A stretch of 21,530 nucleotides of DNA, taken from assembly GCA_002477565.1 (NCBI GenBank), contig DLQL01000048.1:6170-27699 (forward strand), written 5' to 3'. Numbering within the stretch: position 1 is the first letter of the stretch; each line of letters begins with the position of its first letter. The stretch comes from Flavobacteriaceae bacterium UBA7433. Lineage in GTDB: Bacteria > Bacteroidota > Bacteroidia > Flavobacteriales > Flavobacteriaceae. Made by a program: the position numbers and the translations under genes. A model generated the notes under the pieces. The model was not told the DNA's origin. It saw only the letters and a program-made list of their open reading frames with translations, and ran no database searches. Shown piece after piece: positions 1 through 8,267 of this stretch.

Positions 1-59
1 GCCTTCAAGATTTTTTTTCTTCTTTTTCTTGAGGCTACTGAATTTACTGATCTTGGCAT
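1..59 (-). CDS. rplT: 50S ribosomal protein L20, N-terminal fragment (cut by window edge)
   Basis: Reading leftward from an ATG at 57-59 gives 19 codons before the window ends: MPRSVNSVASRKRRKKILK. This is the characteristic basic N-terminus of L20, which binds 23S rRNA early in 50S assembly. It follows infC and rpmI in the classical infC-rpmI-rplT order. The spacer back to the rpmI stop is 82 nt, long for a ribosomal-protein operon. Because L20 represses its own operon in several bacteria, that spacer could hold a control element, but I could not draw a convincing structure. Only the fragment is visible; the identity rests on the N-terminal match plus synteny. Confidence 0.9.
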   Translation of the reverse strand, partial: MPRSVNSVASRKRRKKILK

Positions 60-141
60 AATTTCAATGTTTTTTTGTAGCAGGCGTTCTTTCGAATCTT
101 AAGCACTGCTCCAAGGTTAATACTCACCTGAGGAACTCAAA

Positions 142-339
142 CTATTTTAAGTTCAACTGTTGTTTGATGTTTGCTTCATCTGATTTGTGAACCAAACCGT
201 CATGAGTCAACTTTAATTTACGCTTTTTAGATTTTTTTGTCAAAATATGACTCTTAAAAGCATGCTTTCTCTTTAGTTTTCCAGAACCGGTCACTTTGAA
301 TCGTTTTTTGGCACTGGATTTTGTTTTTAATTTAGGCAT
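142..339 (-). CDS. rpmI: 50S ribosomal protein L35
   Basis: A 65-residue, very basic protein, the usual length for L35. It begins MPKLKTKSSAKKRFKVTGSG, matching the family's N-terminal MPK(M/L)KT...KRFK.TG signature, and continues with the Lys/Arg-rich core around RKHAFKSHILTKKSKKRK. L35 is a small structural protein of the large ribosomal subunit that binds 23S rRNA. It lies 45 nt downstream of infC and upstream of rplT on the same strand, and is probably co-transcribed from the thrS promoter. ATG start at 337-339, TAG stop at 142-144. Confidence 0.97.
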   Translation of the reverse strand: MPKLKTKSSAKKRFKVTGSGKLKRKHAFKSHILTKKSKKRKLKLTHDGLVHKSDEANIKQQLNLK

Positions 340-384
340 CTTCTACGTTTTATTTGTACTTACTTATTGTCTTTAGATTCTTGT

Positions 385-945
385 TTACTTCTTTTTAGGA
401 GCAATAAACATGATCATTCTTTTTCCTTCTAACTTTGGCATTTGTTCTACTTTTCCGTATTCTTCCAATTCTTGAGCCAATTTCAACAGCAAAATCTGTC
501 CTTGGTCTTTAAAAATGATGGAACGTCCTTTAAAGAAAACAAACGCTTTTAGTTTGGCGCCTTCTTTTAAAAACTTGATGGCGTGTTTCTTTTTGAATTC
601 GTAATCGTGCTCATCTGTTTGAGGTCCAAATCGAATTTCTTTTACCGTTACTTTTGTCGCTTTGGATTTCAAAGCCTTCTCGCGTTTCTTTTGTTCGTAC
701 AAAAACTTTTTGTAGTCGATGATTTTACAAACAGGGGGGACTGCTTTGGGAGATATCTCCACCAAATCCAATTCTTGCTCTCTGGCGAGTTCCCGAGCTT
801 TGCTGATTGGATATACACCAATCTCAATATTGTCTCCTACCAATCGAACTTCTTCAACGTCTCTGATTTTTCCATTGATTCGGTGGGGGTCTTCATTTTG
901 AATCCTCCAGGGTTTTCTTGGCGCTCTGTTTCTACGTATTGCTAT
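385..945 (-). CDS. infC: Translation initiation factor IF-3, apparent ATA start
   Basis: Predicted 186 aa, a normal IF-3 length. IF-3 binds the 30S subunit, blocks 50S joining and checks the start codon and initiator tRNA. The family core is clear: residues around VRLVGDNIEIGVYPISKA, LDLVEISP, PPVCKIIDYKKF, then the C-terminal domain VKEIRFGPQTDEHDYEFK and the GKRMIMFIAPKKK end. The first ATG/GTG/TTG-type codon in frame is a TTG at 841-843, which lies inside the conserved N-terminal domain. Upstream of it the frame stays open and encodes family-like sequence (AIRRNRAPRKPWRIQ, then HRINGKIRDVEEVR) back to an ATA at 943-945; an in-frame TAA at 970-972 closes it. No ATG or GTG occurs between. 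ATA is chosen because flavobacterial IF-3 proteins begin MAIR. Rare start codons on infC are known (ATT in E. coli) and allow IF-3 to repress its own synthesis; extending that to ATA here is inference. Confidence 0.93.
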   Translation of the reverse strand: MAIRRNRAPRKPWRIQNEDPHRINGKIRDVEEVRLVGDNIEIGVYPISKARELAREQELDLVEISPKAVPPVCKIIDYKKFLYEQKKREKALKSKATKVTVKEIRFGPQTDEHDYEFKKKHAIKFLKEGAKLKAFVFFKGRSIIFKDQGQILLLKLAQELEEYGKVEQMPKLEGKRMIMFIAPKKK

Positions 946-960
946 GACTAAAAAATTTGT

Positions 961-977
961 TCCTGTTTTTTACAGGA
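961..977 (-). promoter_or_regulatory. Stem-loop between thrS and infC, just before the ATA start
   Basis: A 6-bp perfect stem (TCCTGT at 961-966 against ACAGGA at 972-977) closes a 5-nt loop. On the minus strand it is followed after a few bases by TTTTTT (950-955), only 4 nt before the infC ATA codon. It sits inside the 37-nt thrS-infC spacer. It resembles a weak intrinsic terminator or attenuator, or a structure shaping infC initiation. The hairpin is seen directly; the role is inferred. Confidence 0.5.
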
Positions 978-982
978 GTTAA

Positions 983-2923
983 TTAAAATTGTACCAACGT
1001 ACGGTTTATTTCTTGTTTTACCGATGCGATAAAAGCATCGAGTTCTAAGCTTCCCAAATCACCTTCTCCGTGTTTTCTAACGGAAACGGTGCCTTCGTTT
1101 TCTTCTTTTTCACCCACAATCAACATGTAAGGGATTTTGCTCATTTCCGCATCGCGGATTTTTCTTCCCGTCTTTTCACTTCGTGAGTCAATGAGGGCGC
1201 GAATTTCGGAATTTTCTAGCAGTTCTGAAACTTTTTTCGCATATTTTTGATATTTGTCGCTAATTGGCAAAATGATCACTTGTTCGGGTGTTAGCCACAA
1301 AGGAAAATTCCCGCCGGTGTGTTCCAATAAAATAGCGATGAACCGTTCCATAGATCCAAAGGGTGCGCGGTGAATCATCACCGGCCTGTGTAGTTGGTTG
1401 TCCGACCCTTTGTAGGTCAAGTCAAAACGCTCTGGTAGGTTGTAGTCCACCTGAATGGTTCCCAATTGCCAACTCCTGCCCAAAACATCCTTCACCATAA
1501 AGTCCAACTTCGGACCGTAGAAAGCAGCTTCTCCATATTCTACAATAGTTTTCAAGCCCTTTTCATTGGCAGCATTGATGATTGCTTGTTCTGCTTTGTC
1601 CCAGTTTTCATCACCACCGATGTATTTTTCTCTGTTTTCAGGATCTCGCAAAGAAACTTGTGCTGTAAAATCTTCAAAACCCAAAGCTTTGAATACATAC
1701 AAGACCAAGTCGATGACGGCTTTGAATTCTGAATCTAATTGGTCAGGTGTGCAAAATATATGCCCATCGTCTTGGGTAAAACTTCGCACACGGGTCAAAC
1801 CGTGTAATTCACCACTTTGTTCATAGCGGTACACGGTGCCAAACTCAGCAAATCGTTTGGGAAGCTCTTTGTAGGAGTAGGGTTTGACATTGTATATCTC
1901 ACAATGGTGTGGGCAGTTCATTGGTTTGAGCAGGTATTCCTCGTCGTCTTTGGGGGTGTGAATGGGTTGAAAACTGTCTTCTCCATATTTTTCATAATGT
2001 CCAGAAGTGACGTACAATTCCTTTTGGCCGATATGAGGCGTAATCACCATCTCATAGCCTGCTTTCTTTTGAGCGCGTTTCAGAAATTGTTCCAAACGCT
2101 CTCTTAAATCTGCTCCTTTTGGCAACCACAATGGCAAACCTTGTCCTACTTTAGAAGAAAAGGTGTACAATTCCAACTCTTTTCCAAGCTTTCGATGGTC
2201 GCGTTTTTTGGCTTCTTCTAAGACGGCTAAATATTCGGTTAGCATTTTTTGTTTGGGGAATGAAATGCCGTACAAACGCGTAAGTTGTTTGTTTTTTTCA
2301 TCTCCTCTCCAATATGCACCAGCGGCACTCATCACTTTTACCGCTTTGATCAGTCCCGTATTTGGAATGTGTCCTCCCCGGCAGAGATCGGTAAAATTGT
2401 CGTGATCGCAAAAAGTAATGTCTCCATCCGTTAAGTTTTCAATCAATTCTACTTTGAATTCATTGCCTTCTTCTTTGTACTTTTTGAGTGCATCTGCTTT
2501 GGAAACGTTGCGCATTTCAAACACGTGTTTTCCACGAGCCAATTCGATGAACTTCTTTTCAATTGTCGGGAAATCATTTTCGGAAATGCTTTGTCCTTCC
2601 AAGTCCAAATCGTAGTAAAACCCATTGTCTATCGCCGGACCGATGGTCAATTTGACACCTGGATACAATTCTTGAACCGCTTGAGCCAATACATGTGCCG
2701 AGGAATGCCAAAAAGCTTTTTTCCCTTCTGGATTGTCAAAAGTATACAAAACCAAAGTTCCGTCGGTAGTCAAAGGTGTTGACGTTTCTACAACAGTATC
2801 GTTGAATTTGGCTGAGATGATGGCCCTTGCCAATCCTTCACTAATGTTTCTAGCCACGTCGAATGGACTGCTGTCTTTGGCAACCTCCTTCACACTTCCG
2901 TCTGGTAATGTAATCTGAATCAT
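983..2923 (-). CDS. thrS: Threonyl-tRNA synthetase
   Basis: 646 aa, the usual ThrRS size. It charges tRNA-Thr in the cytoplasm. Domains in order: TGS (about 1-62, MIQITLPDGSVKEV), editing domain (about 63-225) with HSSAH (H73, H77) and CRGGH (C181, H185), class II catalytic core (about 240-540), and anticodon-binding domain (about 545-646). Catalytic zinc ligands expected from the family are present: C337 in NCPHH, H388 in DDGHIF, H518 in MIHRAPFGS. Class II motif 2 (RFAEFGTVYRYE) and motif 3 (PFGSMERF) are also seen. The frame is open 26 codons further upstream, but ATG 2921-2923 is chosen because it gives the canonical N-terminus and lies 20 nt downstream of a strong promoter. First gene of the thrS-infC-rpmI-rplT unit. 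Both editing and synthetic sites look intact. Confidence 0.98.
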   Translation of the reverse strand: MIQITLPDGSVKEVAKDSSPFDVARNISEGLARAIISAKFNDTVVETSTPLTTDGTLVLYTFDNPEGKKAFWHSSAHVLAQAVQELYPGVKLTIGPAIDNGFYYDLDLEGQSISENDFPTIEKKFIELARGKHVFEMRNVSKADALKKYKEEGNEFKVELIENLTDGDITFCDHDNFTDLCRGGHIPNTGLIKAVKVMSAAGAYWRGDEKNKQLTRLYGISFPKQKMLTEYLAVLEEAKKRDHRKLGKELELYTFSSKVGQGLPLWLPKGADLRERLEQFLKRAQKKAGYEMVITPHIGQKELYVTSGHYEKYGEDSFQPIHTPKDDEEYLLKPMNCPHHCEIYNVKPYSYKELPKRFAEFGTVYRYEQSGELHGLTRVRSFTQDDGHIFCTPDQLDSEFKAVIDLVLYVFKALGFEDFTAQVSLRDPENREKYIGGDENWDKAEQAIINAANEKGLKTIVEYGEAAFYGPKLDFMVKDVLGRSWQLGTIQVDYNLPERFDLTYKGSDNQLHRPVMIHRAPFGSMERFIAILLEHTGGNFPLWLTPEQVIILPISDKYQKYAKKVSELLENSEIRALIDSRSEKTGRKIRDAEMSKIPYMLIVGEKEENEGTVSVRKHGEGDLGSLELDAFIASVKQEINRTLVQF

Positions 2924-2943
2924 GAATGTATTTTTTAAGAAAG

Positions 2944-2974
2944 CAAAGATATCAGAAAACGGCGGCTTGGCAAA
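2944..2974 (-). promoter_or_regulatory. Promoter of thrS-infC-rpmI-rplT
   Basis: On the minus strand, TTTG (2974-2971), exactly 19 nt, then TATCTTTG (2951-2944). This matches the Bacteroidota primary sigma consensus TTTG-N19-TAnnTTTG. Transcription should start about 2937-2939, giving a leader of roughly 15 nt before the thrS ATG. No T-box is visible. Confidence 0.8.
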
Positions 2975-3124
2975 TAAAATAGCAAGATAAAACCGCAGCA
3001 TTTTAACTTTTTTTTGGAAGAAATACCCCAGACTTCTTTCCTTTCAACCCCTTAAAAAAAAGGGGTGAACGCTACAGACAAAACTACAAGAAATGGTATC
3101 TTTACAGCAACCAAAAAAACAAAA

Positions 3125-3904
3125 ATGGAATTGAATTTGCAAAAACCCATCGTTTTCTTTGACTTAGAGACAACGGGAATCAATATTGCCAAAGATCGGA
3201 TTGTAGAAATTGCTATTTTAAAAGTACATCCCAACGGGAACAAAAACAGCAATACATGGTTGGTAAATCCCGAAATGGAAATTCCAAAAGAAGCTTCTGA
3301 TATCCATGGAATCACCAACGAGCGAGTGGTAACAGAGCCTACGTTCAAAGAATTGGCAGCAGACATCAATGCGATGATCAAAGGTTGTGATCTTGCAGGC
3401 TTCAATTCCAATCGTTTTGACATTCCTCTGCTCGCTGAAGAACTGCTTCGTGTGGGCGTTGATTTTGACATGAAAAACCGAGTAGCCATCGATGTTCAGG
3501 TTATTTTTCACAAAAAAGAACAACGAACCTTGGGGGCTGGTTACCAGTTTTACTGCGGAAAAACCTTGGAAAACGCACATTCTGCCGCCGCTGATACATT
3601 GGCTACTTATGAAATCTTGTTGGAGCAACTGAATCGTTACGAAGATTTGGAAAACAACGTCAAAAGTTTGAGTGCCTATTCGTCGCATCACAAAAGGGCT
3701 GATTTTGCAGGGTTTCTAATTTTTGATGAAGAAGGGGAAGTGCTTTTTTCTTTTGGCAAATACAAAGGGAGAAAAGTAACAACAGTATTGGAAGAAAATC
3801 CAGGTTACTACGCTTGGATCCAAAATGCTGAATTTCCACTTTATACCAAAAAAGTTCTCACGCAAATCAAATTGCGCGGCCTAAATACCCAATTGAATAA
3901 ATAA
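3125..3904 (+). CDS. DEDDh 3'-5' exonuclease with ExoX-like C-terminal domain
   Basis: 259 aa, DnaQ/ExoX-type nuclease that removes nucleotides from 3' ends of DNA using two metal ions. Exo I: FFDLETTG with D13 and E15. Exo II: GFNSNRFDIPLL with D99. Exo III: HSAAADTLAT with H152 and D157, the His-x4-Asp of the DEDDh class. After the nuclease fold (about 8-175), the C-terminal part (about 193-250) holds FGKYKGRK and YYAWI, typical of the ExoX-like C-terminal domain. The frame is open back to a GTG at 3065, but the first 20 residues would be low-complexity and not family-like, so the ATG at 3125 is preferred. A weak -7-like element (TATCTTTA, 3097-3104) precedes it. It is not a full DNA polymerase III epsilon replacement on sequence alone; a repair or processing role is inferred. 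Confidence 0.9.
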   Translation: MELNLQKPIVFFDLETTGINIAKDRIVEIAILKVHPNGNKNSNTWLVNPEMEIPKEASDIHGITNERVVTEPTFKELAADINAMIKGCDLAGFNSNRFDIPLLAEELLRVGVDFDMKNRVAIDVQVIFHKKEQRTLGAGYQFYCGKTLENAHSAAADTLATYEILLEQLNRYEDLENNVKSLSAYSSHHKRADFAGFLIFDEEGEVLFSFGKYKGRKVTTVLEENPGYYAWIQNAEFPLYTKKVLTQIKLRGLNTQLNK

Positions 3905-3940
3905 GTAATAGACAAGCATAAAAAACAGCGCCTTTAAACC

Positions 3941-4426
3941 ATGTATACAAACTTCAATACACTGCCACAAAACTCCAGAATTTGGATTTACCAAGCTGAC
4001 CGTGAATTTACTCGAGGAGAAGTCGATTTGCTTCAAGAAAACGCCATTGCTTTTATTGAAGAATGGACCCGACATGGAGCCGCTTTGAAGGGTAGTTTTG
4101 CCCTCAAATACAATCGGTTTTTGGTGTTGGCGGTCGACGAGTCTTTTGCAAACGCATCTGGTTGCTCCATCGATGCTTCTGTTCGGTTCGTAAAACAAAT
4201 GGAAACACTCTTTTCCATGGATTTGATGAATAAATTGAATGTGACTTACAAAGAAGGTCAAACAATTCGTTTGGTCAATTTGAGTACTTTTCAAGAGTAT
4301 GCCAAAGTTCAAAAAATCACTTCTGAGACGATTGTATTCAACAATATGATACAAACCAAAGGCGATTTGAAGTCACTATGGGAAGTGCCCGCTCAGCAAA
4401 GTTGGCACCGACGCTTTGTCTCGTAA
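3941..4426 (+). CDS. Small conserved Bacteroidota protein, function unknown
   Basis: 161 aa, soluble, no signal peptide or membrane segment. I recognise the family from flavobacterial genomes by pattern: an N-terminal RIWIYQ, EEWTRHG, then KYNRFLVLAVDE, ASGCSIDASVRFV, the IVFNN segment, and a C-terminal WEVPAQQSWHRRF. It is frequently labelled 'ABC transporter ATPase' in databases, but there is no Walker A, Walker B or ABC signature here, so that name has no support. It follows the exonuclease by 36 nt and precedes the GH3 enzyme by 20 nt, so all three may be one transcript. No function is proposed. Confidence 0.85.
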   Translation: MYTNFNTLPQNSRIWIYQADREFTRGEVDLLQENAIAFIEEWTRHGAALKGSFALKYNRFLVLAVDESFANASGCSIDASVRFVKQMETLFSMDLMNKLNVTYKEGQTIRLVNLSTFQEYAKVQKITSETIVFNNMIQTKGDLKSLWEVPAQQSWHRRFVS

Positions 4427-4446
4427 CTATTAAAAAGCCAAATAGA

Positions 4447-7400
4447 ATGCTATTTAGATTTAAAAAGAAACTTTTTTTCAATTTAAAGACCCAGTTTTTT
4501 TTGTCTTCAGTTTTTTTTAACAATCACTTGAAAAAGGCTTTGCACCAAGCCTTGTATGGCACGCTGTTTTTCTTTGGCATGCCATTCCTTTTTGCGCAAG
4601 AGATAGATCCGCTATTGACCAATGACTCGTCTCAGCAAGAAGCTTGGGTTCAACAGCAATTGAAATCGATGACTTTGAATGAAAAGATTGGCCAACTTTT
4701 TATGGTGCAAGCTTATTCCAACAAAGGGGCAGCGCATGTAAAATCCCTGCTTAAAAAAATTAAAAAATACAAAGTAGGAGGTTTGATTTTTATGCAAGGA
4801 ACTCCTGAAAACCAAGCGCGTTTGAACAATCGGTATCAAAAAGAATCTAAAATTCCTTTGTTGATTGGTTTTGACGGAGAATGGGGATTGGACATGCGTC
4901 TCAAAAAAACCTTTCGTTATCCTTGGAACATGACCTTGGGGGCCATTCAGAATGAGCACTTGATTACTCAGTTTGGAGAACGACTTGGCTTGCACTGCAA
5001 ACGCATGGGGATCCATGTCAATTTTGCACCCGTAGTGGACATCAATACAAATCCGAAAAACCCAATTATTGGCAACCGCTCTTTTGGAGAAGACAAGTTC
5101 AATGTCAGCCGCAAAGCAACGGCTTTTGTAAAAGGGATGCAAGCACAGCGGGTATTGGCCAATGCCAAACACTTTCCTGGTCATGGAGACACTGCTGCGG
5201 ATTCTCATAAAACCTTGCCACAAGTGTCCTTTGACAAAACGCGATTGCGAAACGTAGAATTGTATCCGTACACCCAAGTATTTGAAGCAGGATTGGGAAG
5301 TGTCATGGTGGCCCATTTGAGTGTTCCCGCTTTGGAGCCAAATGCATCCTTGCCCACTTCACTTTCTCACAAAGTAGTCTCTGAATTGCTTCAAGAACAA
5401 ATGGGCTTTAGGGGATTGGTGTTTACCGATGCGCTAAACATGAAAGGAGCTTCCAATTATGCGAAACCAGGTGCCATTGATTTGGCAGCACTTTTGGCAG
5501 GAAATGACGTGTTGTTGATTCCCGAAAATGTAGGAGCCGCTGTCAAAGTCATTAAAAAAGCCTTGAAAAAGAAACAGTTGACCTTAGAGAGATTGGAACA
5601 TTCCGTCACAAAGATTTTAAAAGCTAAATACTGGGCAGGACTCCACGCTTACAAACCCGTCTCTTTGGAAAATTTAGAAAGCGATTTGAACACAGTCGCT
5701 GACTCCTTGTTGCACCATAAACTCGTGGAAAATTCACTTACCCTTCTTCAAAACAAGGAAGGCATATTTCCAATAAAAGCGCTCGAAAAATCCAAAATCG
5801 CTTATGTGAAATTGGGAACGGCGCCCCACAGTAAATTTGTTTCCATGTTACAAAACTACACAGATGTGGAAGAGGTTACAGAAAAAAACACGACAGCGTT
5901 GTTAAAAAAATTAACCGATTATGACCGCGTTCTTATTGGCTACCACGCTTCCAACGAAACCCCGTGGAAATCGTATGATTTGAATTCTGAAGAACACGTC
6001 TTGTTGCAGCAGATTGCTGAACAGAATAAGGTCGTATTGACCGTTTTTGCAAGTCCATACAGCTTGTTGACAATTCCTTCTTTTGAATCCGTAGAAGGGG
6101 TGTTGCTCGCTTATCAAAACAGCAGTACAGCTCAAGAAGTCGCCGCACAAATGTTATTTGGAGCACTTGAAGCAAAAGGAAAGTTGCCCGTTTCTATCGG
6201 TGAAAAATTTCCTGTAGGCACGGGCCTGTCTTCCGTTAATTTGATGCGGTTGGCCTACAGTTTTCCAGAAGCTGTCGGCATGAGTTCTCTCAAACTTCTA
6301 AAAATTGACAGCCTTGCTCGTGAGATGATTGCTCAAAAAATGGCTCCAGGTGCGCAAGTGCTGATTGCGCGTCATGGAAAAGTCGTTTATCACAAAAGTT
6401 TTGGCTACCACACCTATGAACAAAAACAACCCGTTAGCACTTCCGATTTGTACGACTTGGCATCTTTGACAAAAATTCTTGGCGGCTTGCCATTGATTAT
6501 GAAAAGTGAGGAAATGGGTTTGTTTGATTTGGATACCGATTTGGGAACCTTGCTGCCCGAATTCAAAAACTCAAACAAGGATACACTTACCGTCAAAGAA
6601 ATGTTGTCACACACCGCAAGGTTGCCGGCTTGGATTCCTTTTTTCAGGCATACGATTGACAGCGTCAGCAAGCAACCCTTGAAGGAGTATTACCAAGCTT
6701 CCAAAACTTCCAACTACTCCATAGAAGTCGCTAAGGAATTCTATTTGAGAACCGATTATAGAGACAGTTTGTACCAACAGATCAAAGAAATACCTCAGCG
6801 TGCAGAAAGTGGTTACAAATACAGTGGGTTGCCGTTTTACCTGTTCAACAAATATTTGGAAACCCATTTTTCAATGGGCATGGACAGCTTGGCAGCTTTG
6901 TTGTTTTACAAGCCATTGGGAGCAAAAAAGTTGATGTACAATCCACTTCGAAAGTTGCCAGCAGCTCAAATTATTCCTTCCGAAAACGATGCTTATTACC
7001 GGCACCAAACCCTGGTTGGGCATGTGCACGATATGGGAGCGGCGATGATGGGAGGTGTGAGTGGCAATGCAGGTTTGTTTTCCAATGCGAATGACATCGC
7101 TAAGTTTATGCAGATGTATTTGCAAGATGGACTTTATGGAGGACATCGCTACCTTCAGGCCCATACCCTGAAAAAATTCAATAAGCGCTATTTTCAAGAT
7201 GCTGCAGTTCGAAGAGGCTTGGGCTTTGACAAACCCCAATTGGATCCTGCAGTCAAAGCAACTTGTGGATGTGTTTCCGACAATAGCTTTGGGCACAGTG
7301 GTTTCACAGGCACCTATGCTTGGGCAGATCCTGATTCTGGATTGCTTTATGTGTTTTTGTCAAATCGGACCTATCCGACGATGGACAACAACAAACTGGG

Positions 7401-7458
7401 AGATGAAGACATTCGTACTAAAATCCAAGGTTTGGCAGTCGATGCAATTCAAGAATAA
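4447..7458 (+). CDS. Secreted GH3 beta-N-acetylhexosaminidase fused to a serine beta-lactamase-fold hydrolase
   Basis: 1003 aa from ATG 4447; a TTG at 4528 would give 976 aa with a tidier signal peptide (MKKALHQALYGTLFFFGMPF, cleavage after LFA before QEI). GH3 N-terminal domain is about residues 60-375. It carries the NagZ-type loop AKHFPGHGDTAADSH (K241 to H254, with the Asp252/His254 acid-base pair) and the nucleophile D328 in VFTDALNMKG. A GH3 C-terminal alpha/beta domain follows at about 410-600. The last about 370 residues form a class C beta-lactamase/DD-peptidase fold: SLTK (S673, K676), YSG (Y792), HSG (H950). All three catalytic motifs look intact. Known NagZ enzymes cleave beta-GlcNAc from muropeptides; fusion to a penicillin-recognising fold suggests periplasmic or surface peptidoglycan recycling, which is inferred. 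Convergent with rsmE 18 nt away. Confidence 0.92.
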   Translation: MLFRFKKKLFFNLKTQFFLSSVFFNNHLKKALHQALYGTLFFFGMPFLFAQEIDPLLTNDSSQQEAWVQQQLKSMTLNEKIGQLFMVQAYSNKGAAHVKSLLKKIKKYKVGGLIFMQGTPENQARLNNRYQKESKIPLLIGFDGEWGLDMRLKKTFRYPWNMTLGAIQNEHLITQFGERLGLHCKRMGIHVNFAPVVDINTNPKNPIIGNRSFGEDKFNVSRKATAFVKGMQAQRVLANAKHFPGHGDTAADSHKTLPQVSFDKTRLRNVELYPYTQVFEAGLGSVMVAHLSVPALEPNASLPTSLSHKVVSELLQEQMGFRGLVFTDALNMKGASNYAKPGAIDLAALLAGNDVLLIPENVGAAVKVIKKALKKKQLTLERLEHSVTKILKAKYWAGLHAYKPVSLENLESDLNTVADSLLHHKLVENSLTLLQNKEGIFPIKALEKSKIAYVKLGTAPHSKFVSMLQNYTDVEEVTEKNTTALLKKLTDYDRVLIGYHASNETPWKSYDLNSEEHVLLQQIAEQNKVVLTVFASPYSLLTIPSFESVEGVLLAYQNSSTAQEVAAQMLFGALEAKGKLPVSIGEKFPVGTGLSSVNLMRLAYSFPEAVGMSSLKLLKIDSLAREMIAQKMAPGAQVLIARHGKVVYHKSFGYHTYEQKQPVSTSDLYDLASLTKILGGLPLIMKSEEMGLFDLDTDLGTLLPEFKNSNKDTLTVKEMLSHTARLPAWIPFFRHTIDSVSKQPLKEYYQASKTSNYSIEVAKEFYLRTDYRDSLYQQIKEIPQRAESGYKYSGLPFYLFNKYLETHFSMGMDSLAALLFYKPLGAKKLMYNPLRKLPAAQIIPSENDAYYRHQTLVGHVHDMGAAMMGGVSGNAGLFSNANDIAKFMQMYLQDGLYGGHRYLQAHTLKKFNKRYFQDAAVRRGLGFDKPQLDPAVKATCGCVSDNSFGHSGFTGTYAWADPDSGLLYVFLSNRTYPTMDNNKLGDEDIRTKIQGLAVDAIQE

Positions 7459-7476
7459 AAAAAATTCGAATCAAGC

Positions 7477-8187
7477 TCAGACTTCGTTGGCAAAGGCCAC
7501 AGAATGACAAGCGACCAACGCAGCAGTTTCTGTTCGCAAACGGCTATCTCCAAGGGAGACGGAAGCATAATGTTGCGCTTTTGCCAATTCGATTTCTGCG
7601 GAAGAAAAATCTCCTTCTGGTCCAATCAAAATCGTTTGCTCAGCGCCCGGTGCGATTTCTTTTTTAAGCATTTTTTTTTCTTGCGTTTCACAATGGGCAA
7701 TGTACTTATGTCCCTTTCTGTCTTGTTCTACAAATTCCTTAAATGAAATCGGTGGGTTGAGTTTTGGAAGCTGAAACTTCAAGGACTGTTTCATGGCGGA
7801 TTGCAGTATTTTTTCATAACGATCCAATTTGACTGTTTTTCGTTCTGAGTGTTGGCAGATGATCGGAGTGATTTCATCGATTCCGATTTCAGTGGCTTTT
7901 TCTAAAAACCATTCCATGCGGTCGTTTGACTTGGTTGGAGCGATGGCTACATGTAAAAAGTACTTCCAGGGTTTTTGTTTTGTTTGTGAGTTCAGAAGGG
8001 TGACCACACATCTTTTTTCGTTTGCAGTGCAAATTTTTGCAGTAAACAGCGTTCCTTTGCCGTTGGTGATTGACAAAAGATCTCCTTCAGATTTACGCAA
8101 TACCCGCACGATGTGTCTGCTTTCGGTTTTGTCGAAAGTGTATTCCTTTTGCTTTTGGTCGATTTGTGGATTGTAAAATAGTTGCAC
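7477..8187 (-). CDS. rsmE: 16S rRNA (uracil1498-N3)-methyltransferase
   Basis: 236 aa, typical RsmE length. It methylates U1498 of 16S rRNA using SAM. The N-terminal PUA-like part starts MQLFYNP and holds ESRHIVRVLRKSEGD. The C-terminal SPOUT domain has the trefoil-knot SAM-binding signatures: ATEIGIDEITPI (about 98-109), LIGPEGDFS (187-195) and SLGDSRLRTETA (211-222). Start is GTG at 8185-8187, chosen because it yields the canonical MQLFYN terminus; no ATG is nearby in frame. The 80-nt spacer behind the beta-barrel gene shows no clear terminator, so the two may be co-transcribed. Confidence 0.96.
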   Translation of the reverse strand: MQLFYNPQIDQKQKEYTFDKTESRHIVRVLRKSEGDLLSITNGKGTLFTAKICTANEKRCVVTLLNSQTKQKPWKYFLHVAIAPTKSNDRMEWFLEKATEIGIDEITPIICQHSERKTVKLDRYEKILQSAMKQSLKFQLPKLNPPISFKEFVEQDRKGHKYIAHCETQEKKMLKKEIAPGAEQTILIGPEGDFSSAEIELAKAQHYASVSLGDSRLRTETAALVACHSVAFANEV

Positions 8188-8267
8188 GATGTTGAGTTTA
8201 TGAACCTTGATTTTCGATTCGTTTGTTTTTTGGGAGGTAAAATAAGTGTGAGCTCTTTGCTTCGGTC

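Noticed and set aside
3047..3066. ACCCCTT/AAGGGGT hairpin between thrS and the exonuclease gene
   Set aside because: It lies between divergent genes, so no transcript ends there; perhaps an operator, but nothing supports a specific role.
3052..3489. 145-codon and neighbouring minus-strand frames opposite the exonuclease
   Set aside because: They overlap the exonuclease catalytic motifs in antisense and show only antisense-type composition.
3941..4426. Naming the 161-aa protein 'ABC transporter ATPase'
   Set aside because: No Walker A, Walker B or signature motif is present, and the length is too short for an ABC ATPase.
4612..5316. 234-codon minus-strand reading frame opposite the GH3 domain
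   Set aside because: It is a shadow of the well-supported GH3 coding sequence, without family motifs or promoter.
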